A DNA stretch of 64,000 bases from Methanobacterium petrolearium. GTDB taxonomy: Archaea > Methanobacteriota > Methanobacteria > Methanobacteriales > Methanobacteriaceae. The translations under genes and the position numbers were made by a program. Positions 58,039 through 64,000 of this stretch are shown one piece after another. The stretch covers positions 124,001 to 188,000 of the forward strand of contig NZ_JAGGKL010000004.1 in the NCBI RefSeq assembly GCF_017873625.1. The letters are read 5' to 3'. The stretch's first letter is position 1. Each line of letters begins with the position of its first letter. The notes under the pieces are model-generated. The model did not search any database. It was not told the origin of the DNA and saw nothing but the letters and a program-made list of their open reading frames with translations.

Positions 58039-58767
58039 TTGAAGATTACATCCATAGGTGCGGATATATCAGGAAACGATGTTTCCTGTAGCAAAACTTT
58101 AATTGAAAATGTCAAAAAGGATATTCCTGATTTACTGAAAATTGGAGCATACAAAGCAGCCCTCACCAATATCACTGGCGATGATGTGGTAATCAGCGCC
58201 TTTGTAGAAGATGAAAAACTGGTAGATGTTAACAGAGGTATTGTGGACATTCTCCGCAGTAACGCCGAAGACTTGGGAGATATCGAAGGAATATCACCTA
58301 CCAGGGAAGAGGCTGGTGAAGGAGTTTCCTATGCTGAAGCAAATATAAGGCAGGACAGATATCCCGATGCTATTATCATTGCATTTGACACTTATGGTGG
58401 GGAATCATTTGTCCATAAAGTTGCTGATTCTGTAATGAAAGCTGCCCAAAGTATGGACAATGTGACAGATATAGGTGGGAGCAGTTTAAACCACAACAAG
58501 GAAATACCTGGTGTGGGATATGTTTCTGCCGAAACAGATGATCCTGTGGTGGTAACAACAGTGGAAGATATTGAAAGCATGGCAGTGGTAGGTGGGGCTA
58601 TGATGGGAGCTGCACTTGGCAATAAAAATGTTTATCTGGTGCGTAGAGGATCCCCCTCCTATGTTATCCCGGGAAGTGTTATCATGTCCATCACCGCCTA
58701 TATGAATGGTAATGTAATGGATCTGGCGGTTCCCCTTTCAGAAAAGATGAAGATATTAAAGGTTTGA
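58039..58767 (+). CDS. Conserved archaeal protein of unknown function
   Basis: 242 aa, soluble, alpha/beta composition. Distinctive strings: SIGADISGNDVSCSKTL, TYGGESFVHKVADSVM, GGSSLNHNKEIPGVGY, and a Gly-rich VVGGAMMGAALGNKNVYLVRRGSPSYVIPGSVIM. It sits just upstream of sucD. I do not recognise a named family. TTG start at 58039 with SD GGTGAT. Confidence 0.75.
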   Translation: MKITSIGADISGNDVSCSKTLIENVKKDIPDLLKIGAYKAALTNITGDDVVISAFVEDEKLVDVNRGIVDILRSNAEDLGDIEGISPTREEAGEGVSYAEANIRQDRYPDAIIIAFDTYGGESFVHKVADSVMKAAQSMDNVTDIGGSSLNHNKEIPGVGYVSAETDDPVVVTTVEDIESMAVVGGAMMGAALGNKNVYLVRRGSPSYVIPGSVIMSITAYMNGNVMDLAVPLSEKMKILKV

Positions 58768-58819
58768 ATGGTTTCAAAGAAGTATATTATGTAAATTTTT
58801 ATAAAAGGAAGTGGTTACA

Positions 58820-59680
58820 GTGATATTTCTCAACGAAGATACTAAATGTGTTGTGCAGGGCATTACCGGTAAACAGGGCTCTTTTCACACCAGGAGCATG
58901 TTGGAATATGATACCAATATCCTGGCAGGCACATCACCAGGTAAAGGGGGTCAGGAGTTTGAGGGAATTCCTGTCTACAATTCTATTGGAGAAATAACAG
59001 AACAGATGGATGTTAATGCATCTATAATATTTATCCCAGCCCCATTCGCCAAGGACGCTGCCTTCGAAGCCATATCCCAGTTGGAACTGGTGGTGATCAT
59101 CACTGAACACATACCAGTACATGATTCCATGGAAATAGCTCAGTATGCTCGAAGAATGGGTTGTAAAGTAATCGGGCCCAACACTCCCGGTATCATAACA
59201 CCAGGAGTTGGTAAACTTGGGATCATGCCCACACATATCTTTAATCCTGGAGATATAGGGATAGTTTCACGTAGTGGAACCCTTACCTATGAGGTGGCCA
59301 GTCAGATAACTCAGGCTGGTTTAGGGCAGAGCACCTGTCTCGGGATTGGAGGCGACCCTGTGGTAGGAATGGATTTTGCAGAAATATTGCAGAAATTCGA
59401 AGAAGACCCTGGTACTAAGGCTATGGCTATGATTGGAGAGATTGGAGGTAATGCTGAGGAAAAAGCTGCAGAATATATTGCTGAGAACATTACCAAACCA
59501 GTAGTGGCCTACATTGCAGGTAGAACCGCTCCACCAGGTAAAAGGATGGGGCATGCTGGAGCAATAATTGAGAGTAATGCTGGAACTGCTGAAACTAAGA
59601 TGAAAGCCCTTAAAGCTGCAGGAGTTGAAGTAGCAGAACAACCATCACAGATTGCATCGGTAATGAAAGATATACTCTAA
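58820..59680 (+). CDS. sucD: Succinate-CoA ligase, alpha subunit
   Basis: About 286 aa. CoA-binding Rossmann part with VQGITGKQGSFHTRSMLEYD and PGKGGQEFEGIPVY; ligase part with GIVSRSGTLTYEVASQ, GIGGDPVVGMDF, GEIGGNAEEKAAEY and the active-site His in GKRMGHAGAIIES. It converts succinate to succinyl-CoA with ATP/GTP in the incomplete reductive TCA path that TfrB also serves. GTG at 58820 has better SD spacing than GTG at 58811. The beta subunit is not in the window. Confidence 0.93.
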   Translation: MIFLNEDTKCVVQGITGKQGSFHTRSMLEYDTNILAGTSPGKGGQEFEGIPVYNSIGEITEQMDVNASIIFIPAPFAKDAAFEAISQLELVVIITEHIPVHDSMEIAQYARRMGCKVIGPNTPGIITPGVGKLGIMPTHIFNPGDIGIVSRSGTLTYEVASQITQAGLGQSTCLGIGGDPVVGMDFAEILQKFEEDPGTKAMAMIGEIGGNAEEKAAEYIAENITKPVVAYIAGRTAPPGKRMGHAGAIIESNAGTAETKMKALKAAGVEVAEQPSQIASVMKDIL

Positions 59681-59779
59681 GGTGTATCGAGTAATAAATG
59701 GAATTCATTTTATTAAGTTAATGAAAAAGACAACTTTAAGAAAAATGGCCTAAAAAAATAAATAGTTCAGGGTGGTTTT

Positions 59780-60988
59780 ATGGCAAAAAAAGAAGAAATT
59801 GTTGAAAAACTAACTAAAGGAGAGTTAAAACTTTACCAGGTTGAAGATTACACTGATAGCATCCAGGAAGCAGTTGAGGTGAGGAGAGAGTTTGCAGAAC
59901 AAATATCTGGAGCCAGCCTCAAGCATGTTTCCAATTATTCGCTGGATATGGCCAGGGCCTTGAAAAAGAATATTGAGAACCCCATTGGAGTTGTGCAGAT
60001 CCCGGTGGGACTGGTCGGACCACTCCAGATCAACGGTGAACATGCCCAGGGAGATTATTATGTTCCCCTGGCCACCTCTGAAGGGGCTCTGCTGGCTTCG
60101 GTTAACCGAGGATGTTCGGTTAGCAAAGCAGTTGGTGGCATCACCGTGCGCATAATAGATGATAAAATGACTCGTGCCCCAGTTATCCGGGCAGATTCGA
60201 TCCAGAAAGCTCTTGAAGTAAAAGAATGGATTGAAAGGCATTTCATCGAACTTAAAGAGGCTTCAGAAAGTACCACACGTCATGGGAAGTTGTTGAAGGT
60301 TGACCCAGTTGTGGTGGTTGGTCGCTATGTTTATCCCCGTTTCACCTTCACCACTGGTGACAGTATGGGCATGAACATGGTCACCATAGCCACAGAAAAG
60401 GCCCTGGAAATATTAACCCGGGAAACCGGAGCCCATGTAGTGGCACTCAGTGGTAACCTGTGTACGGATAAGAAACCCTCTGCTCTGAATCTTATTGAAG
60501 GCCGTGGGAAGAGTATTGTTGCCGAAATAATCATTCCCAAAGACATTGTGGAAGAAAAACTTAAAACTACATCTGAGGCAATTGTAGAGGTTAATCAGGC
60601 GAAAAATCTCATTGGATCTGCTATTGCCGGTAACATGGGTTTCAATGCCCAGTACGCCAACATGATCGGTGCCATATTCCTGGCCACTGGACAGGATGAG
60701 GCCCATATTGTGGAGGGTAGTCTGGGAATAACCACTGCCGAAGAACAGAAGGGAGATCTGTACTTTTCTGTGACCCTGCCTGATGTTCCACTGGCAACAG
60801 TTGGGGGAGGAACCAGCTTGGAAACAGCCACCGAGTGCCTGCAGATCATGGGAGTTCATGGAGAAGGTAATGTGGCTAAATTTGCAGAAATCGTTGGTGC
60901 AACTGTCCTGGCAGGTGAACTATCCCTTATGGGTGCACTGGCTGCTGGTCATCTGGCAAGGGCTCATAAGGATTTGGGAAGAGGTTAA
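59780..60988 (+). CDS. hmgA: 3-Hydroxy-3-methylglutaryl-CoA reductase (class I)
   Basis: 402 aa. Catalytic motifs: PIGVVQIPVGLVGPLQING, ATSEGALLASVNRG (catalytic Glu), TGDSMGMNMVTIA, DKKPSALNLIEGRGKS (catalytic Lys), GFNAQYANMIGAIFLATGQD (Asp) and the late His in AAGHLARAH. It makes mevalonate for isoprenoid lipid synthesis. ATG with SD GGGTGGT. Confidence 0.96.
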   Translation: MAKKEEIVEKLTKGELKLYQVEDYTDSIQEAVEVRREFAEQISGASLKHVSNYSLDMARALKKNIENPIGVVQIPVGLVGPLQINGEHAQGDYYVPLATSEGALLASVNRGCSVSKAVGGITVRIIDDKMTRAPVIRADSIQKALEVKEWIERHFIELKEASESTTRHGKLLKVDPVVVVGRYVYPRFTFTTGDSMGMNMVTIATEKALEILTRETGAHVVALSGNLCTDKKPSALNLIEGRGKSIVAEIIIPKDIVEEKLKTTSEAIVEVNQAKNLIGSAIAGNMGFNAQYANMIGAIFLATGQDEAHIVEGSLGITTAEEQKGDLYFSVTLPDVPLATVGGGTSLETATECLQIMGVHGEGNVAKFAEIVGATVLAGELSLMGALAAGHLARAHKDLGRG

Positions 60989-61019
60989 TTGTAATGTTAA
61001 CCCATGTTAAGGGATTATT

Positions 61020-61307
61020 ATGAACAAAGAAATACTTAAAATAAAGGAAAAAGTTGTTAATGTTTTGCTCAAACATAACGTCAAAAAAGCAGCTTTTTTC
61101 GGATCAATAGTTCGAGATGAACTAACCGAGACCAGTGATCTTGATCTACTGATTGAATTTGAAGGTGATAAAAGCCTCTTAAATCTAGTTGACTTAAAAT
61201 TAGAACTTGAAAAATGTTTAAATAGAAAAGTAGATGTTATCACATACAATTCATTGCATCCCCTTCTTAAAGAACGGATTTTGAAGGAACAGGAAGCAAT
61301 AATATGA
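61020..61307 (+). CDS. MNT-type nucleotidyltransferase, antitoxin of a HEPN/MNT pair
   Basis: 95 aa. The nucleotidyltransferase signature FFGSIVRDELTETSDLDLLIEF (GSxxR...SDxDL) is complete. MntA-type proteins modify the partner HEPN toxin (AMPylation in characterised cases). The ATG lies 31 bases after hmgA, and the gene overlaps the HEPN gene by four bases (ATGA). Confidence 0.88.
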   Translation: MNKEILKIKEKVVNVLLKHNVKKAAFFGSIVRDELTETSDLDLLIEFEGDKSLLNLVDLKLELEKCLNRKVDVITYNSLHPLLKERILKEQEAII

Positions 61308-61645
61308 GTAAAGATCCTAAGGTATTCTTAGAACATATTCTGGAATCTATTGAACTTATTGAAGATTATACCAGTGAATTGGCCAAAGAAGATTTTCTTA
61401 ACTCCGTGTTGTTACAAGATGCAATCATAAGAAGAATTGAAATTATTGGAGAAGCAATTAAAAATCTTCCTGAAGATCTGAAAAATAAGTATCCTGAAGT
61501 TCCTTGGAGGAATATTGCAGGAATGAGAGATGTTGTAGTTCATGAATACTTTGGAATAGATCTTGATCTGACCTGGAAAGTTGTTCAGAGTGATATTCCA
61601 TATTTGAAGAGAAAAATTCTCAAGATAAAAGAAGAATTAGACTAA
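61304..61645 (+). CDS. HepT-like (DUF86) HEPN toxin
   Basis: 113 aa. The HEPN RNase motif R-x4-H with following Tyr is intact (MRDVVVHEYFG), preceded by VLLQDAIIRRIEIIGEAIKNL, the DUF86 core. HepT cleaves RNA. Translationally coupled to the MNT gene. Confidence 0.88.
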   Translation: MSKDPKVFLEHILESIELIEDYTSELAKEDFLNSVLLQDAIIRRIEIIGEAIKNLPEDLKNKYPEVPWRNIAGMRDVVVHEYFGIDLDLTWKVVQSDIPYLKRKILKIKEELD

Positions 61646-61677
61646 TTTTAAATTTATTACACATCGGAGCAAATTGA

Positions 61678-62259
61678 ATGAACATCCGCGAATTTATAAA
61701 TGAATACTTTAAAATGAGTCGTTACGTGGCTCTGGGAACCATGGATGGAATACTGGCTGTGATGGGAGTTACCTTAACTGCCAGTGGTGTGGCTGGTGCA
61801 GCTGGTCTGGAAATTTCCAATTTCTCTGTTGGATTAACTGGTCTGGCAGGAGGCATAGCCCTGGCAATGTCCAATGCATTCGGTTCTTTTATTGGTGAAC
61901 GGGCCGAAGAAGTGCGTACCATCCGAGATCTGGAGCATAAGATGATGCTGGATGAGGGTAAACTGGATGACACTCATATTCACCAGCAGGCTAAGAGGCG
62001 AATCTTCATGAGCATGTTCACCCACGGATTCAGCAGCTTCATTGGCTCATTCGTACCAGTACTACCTTTCCTGCTTATTTCTGATAAGATGACTGCCACC
62101 ATATGCACCATCGTGCTCTGTTTCATTGCATTGATCATACTGGGTGTGTATTTAGGCCGTGTATCCCGTGAAAGTTTACTTAAAACCAGCCTTGAAATCG
62201 TGCTCATCGGTGTATTAATTGGTGTGGTCAGTTTCTTAATTGGTGGAGGGCATGGTTAA
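61678..62259 (+). CDS. VIT1/CCC1-like membrane protein
   Basis: 193 aa, about five helices. YVALGTMDGILAVMGVTLTASG and the charged stretch GERAEEVRTIRDLEHKMMLDEGK match the VIT1/CCC1 family, whose characterised members move Fe2+/Mn2+. Archaeal members of this length are common; substrate unproven. ATG after cggagcaaattga. Confidence 0.82.
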   Translation: MNIREFINEYFKMSRYVALGTMDGILAVMGVTLTASGVAGAAGLEISNFSVGLTGLAGGIALAMSNAFGSFIGERAEEVRTIRDLEHKMMLDEGKLDDTHIHQQAKRRIFMSMFTHGFSSFIGSFVPVLPFLLISDKMTATICTIVLCFIALIILGVYLGRVSRESLLKTSLEIVLIGVLIGVVSFLIGGGHG

Positions 62260-62295
62260 CCATGACACATACCTAAAATTTTATCCTAAATTAAA

Positions 62296-62328
62296 AATAA
62301 AAATAAAAAAATGCTGCATTAAGGCAGC
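62296..62328 (-). terminator. Hairpin plus T-tract serving the minus-strand TatD gene
   Basis: GCTGC (62313-62317) pairs with GCAGC (62324-62328). On the minus strand this stem is followed by T-runs (the A-runs at 62296-62311), about 100 bases after the stop codon of the gene at 62427. Confidence 0.5.
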
Positions 62329-62426
62329 GCTTCCCAACATTCCTTTTATTTTCAATTATTTGTTATGAAGATGTTGAATAGTTTAATAGAAAGAATAGTG
62401 GAAAATTTTATAATAAAATAACCCAT

Positions 62427-63275
62427 TTATAAATCCATCTCTACATTGTAAATCCTTTCAGGGATTTCCACATGGATCCGGTAGGCATCTTCTTCTGTGA
62501 GTAAACCCGCATTGATCAGTTTCCTGGTTCTTCTGGGAACGGTTCTGGGACCCATAACTGCCCCTGGTCTTGTTTTATCATCCAGGTAATCGGTTTCCAT
62601 GAGGAAGTTTTTACCCTTCTTTACAGCCTCACGCATCACATCCCCACTGGCAATAAGCGAAGGTGTAATACCATAGTTTTCCTCTGGGAGGATAAATGGT
62701 CCTGAGAAATGTTTGATGACTTTTTCCTCTTTTAAATGGGCTTTCTTGGCCATCTCGGCAAATTCATGGTACTGTTCTTCTGAAGCACTCTCGGTGTGCA
62801 GTTGCACCGGGCAGTCTGCTTCACGTGCCAGTTCCATGGCATATATTATGAGACGGTTATGGACTTCCATTTCCTCTTCTGGGACTGGGTAGTGTGGTCT
62901 GCCAATTTCACCTATGCCCACTGCCCTTCCCTCCATCACCATGTTTTTGGCTGCCTCCAGAGCACCCCTCATTAACTCTTCAGCCTGGGCCAGATCCATA
63001 CCTGCCTCAACACGTCGGCTGAGCTCTGCAGGATGGGCTCCCACCACTGCAAAGGCTTTAACCTCAGTTTCCTGGTTGATCTCATCTGCATACTTTACAA
63101 CCAGTTCCATGGCCTCAACAAAATTACATTCCGGATTTACGGTCCATGTGGGCTTGTTGGGGATGATCATGGCTGTTCCCCCTGATCTATGAAATTTAGA
63201 GGCTACCTCTAAAGGTCCTTCACCGTTTATAGGATCTACGTGTATGTGATTGTCAGTGGATGGTATGTTGTCCAT
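62427..63275 (-). CDS. TatD-family metal-dependent hydrolase
   Basis: 282 aa. N-terminal metal motif TDNHIHVDPING, then VVGAHPAELSRR, GIGEIGRPHYPVPEEEMEVH, CPVQLHTES, VIKHFSGPF and the final MAsp site FLMETDYLDD. The family includes 3'-5' DNases and amidohydrolases; the GRPHYP and DDKTRPGAVMGPRTVPRRT strings are characteristic of a methanogen/archaeal subgroup of unknown substrate. ATG at 63275; no strong SD. Confidence 0.82.
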   Translation of the reverse strand: MDNIPSTDNHIHVDPINGEGPLEVASKFHRSGGTAMIIPNKPTWTVNPECNFVEAMELVVKYADEINQETEVKAFAVVGAHPAELSRRVEAGMDLAQAEELMRGALEAAKNMVMEGRAVGIGEIGRPHYPVPEEEMEVHNRLIIYAMELAREADCPVQLHTESASEEQYHEFAEMAKKAHLKEEKVIKHFSGPFILPEENYGITPSLIASGDVMREAVKKGKNFLMETDYLDDKTRPGAVMGPRTVPRRTRKLINAGLLTEEDAYRIHVEIPERIYNVEMDL

Positions 63276-63302
63276 GTGATACTAACCTCATGTTGCCAAT
63301 TT

Positions 63303-63420
63303 AATCTACTCTGGTTATCGACCTAATCTACTCTGGTTATCAGCCCAATCTACTCTGGTTATCAGCCTAATCTACTCTGGTTATCAGCCTAATCTACTGT
63401 GATTATCAGTATAATCTGTT
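63303..63420. repeat. 22-bp tandem array, five to six units
   Basis: Units starting aatctactctggttatc recur at 63303, 63325, 63347, 63369, 63391 and (partial) 63413, exactly 22 bases apart. Middle units are nearly identical; the last two diverge. The array fills the space between aroE and the TatD gene, running up to the aroE stop. Confidence 0.93.
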
Positions 63421-64000
63421 CAACTTACATAACCCAATCCTTTCATTATTGCTTCTTCAAACACTTTAAAGGGTGGATTGATCCCGGTCCAGATGCGGAA
63501 TGATTCCATTCCCTGATAAATTAACATTCTGGTACCGTTAATGGTTTTTGCGCCTGCCTTTTCTGCTTCACGTATCAGGCCTGTTTTCAGTGGATTGTAG
63601 ACTATGTCGTTAACCACCAAATCTCGGTGCATCATACTGCTCGTTACAATGGGCTTTTGATCCTCATGGGGATGCATACCAACAGGCGTGGTATTTATCA
63701 GAACATCTGTGTCCTTTAACTCTTCAACCAACTTATCATCAAGACCTAAACAGCCCACTGAGGTGGCAAAATTCTGACCAAGATCATCTGTGAGTTTACA
63801 GGCATTTTCCAGGGTGCGGTTGGCTATTAAAACCTCTCCGGCACCAGCAAGGAGTGATTGGAATGATACTGCCCGTGCAGCACCACCAGCACCAATAATG
63901 ATTATTTTTTTACCCTTAACTGGTGTGACTTCTTCAATTGCCTTAACAGCCCCCAGTCCATCAGTGTTAAAACCGGTGAGTGTGTTTTTTCTAAACTTAA
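63420..64000 (-). CDS. aroE: Shikimate dehydrogenase (partial)
   Basis: C-terminal 190 or so codons; the N-terminus lies beyond the right edge. Motifs: LTGFNTDGLGAVKAIEE, the NADP-binding IIIIGAGGAARAV followed by IANRTLENA (the NRT triplet typical of NADP specificity), DVLINTTPVGMHP, VVNDIVYNPLKTGLI and GTRMLIYQGMESF. It reduces 3-dehydroshikimate to shikimate. Confidence 0.93.
   Translation of the reverse strand, partial: KFRKNTLTGFNTDGLGAVKAIEEVTPVKGKKIIIIGAGGAARAVSFQSLLAGAGEVLIANRTLENACKLTDDLGQNFATSVGCLGLDDKLVEELKDTDVLINTTPVGMHPHEDQKPIVTSSMMHRDLVVNDIVYNPLKTGLIREAEKAGAKTINGTRMLIYQGMESFRIWTGINPPFKVFEEAIMKGLGYVS

Overview
The window looks like the chromosome of a mesophilic methanogen of the order Methanobacteriales, most likely a Methanobacterium. 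The supporting genes are tfrB (thiol:fumarate reductase), 2-phosphoglycerate kinase (cyclic 2,3-bisphosphoglycerate synthesis), archaeal rfcS/rfcL, archaeal SepF, HMG-CoA reductase, a group 3 [NiFe]-hydrogenase, a polyprenyl-phosphate transporter-like DUF368 protein and a large signal-peptide beta-helix surface protein. The DNA is AT-rich, with Shine-Dalgarno (SD) motifs of the GGAGG/GGTGAT type and frequent GTG/TTG starts. I see no rRNA, tRNA, CRISPR array or complete insertion sequence.

Layout. 1-10 kb: iorA (partial), a CocE-like hydrolase that has lost catalytic residues, a YgjP-type metallopeptidase, tfrB, trmJ, dcd, glyS and a TatD-like hydrolase. 10-19.7 kb: a PfkB kinase, then a minus-strand cluster of two MinD-type ATPases, an acidic-linker protein, SepF and a DUF1611 protein; next come a roadblock protein, 2-phosphoglycerate kinase, a ZPR1 zinc-finger protein, an acidic-tailed histone-fold protein and nadC. 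20-31 kb: RNase Z, MscS and sortase with overlapping ends; a four-gene hydrogenase operon (ferredoxin, V4R-like protein, small subunit, large subunit); a roadblock protein with a perfect peptide repeat; a 19-bp tandem array; and rfcS-rfcL. 31-44.8 kb is an accessory region: a REC-PAS-histidine kinase, several small membrane proteins (two of them 47 and 54 aa), a three-gene island (membrane protein, zinc finger, zinc-ribbon acetyltransferase), an MFS exporter between direct repeats, a frameshifted DUF3800 gene, an MgtE-like transporter with Lrp and PhoU/TrkA-C partners, and a GNAT gene tail-to-tail with an antitoxin-like small protein.

45-56 kb: a degenerate PP-loop protein, a GXGXG protein, DUF368, an HtpX-like protease carrying an EF-hand loop, then the most unusual locus. 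There a 1433-aa secreted beta-helix protein ends in a roughly 320-aa Cys-containing module plus a hydrophobic tail, and is followed by a small four-helix membrane protein. The module recurs directly downstream without its secretion and beta-helix parts, with a different tail and a second, diverged four-helix membrane protein. A third, decayed copy follows. A strongly conserved module, variable tails, paired small membrane proteins and promoterless orphan cassettes are the layout of bacterial polymorphic toxin/immunity loci. I propose this as a candidate archaeal counterpart; it is an inference and not established.

56-64 kb is a housekeeping block: signal peptidase, aroD, a conserved protein, sucD, hmgA, an MNT/HEPN toxin-antitoxin pair, a VIT1-like membrane protein, a second TatD-like hydrolase, a 22-bp tandem array and aroE (partial).
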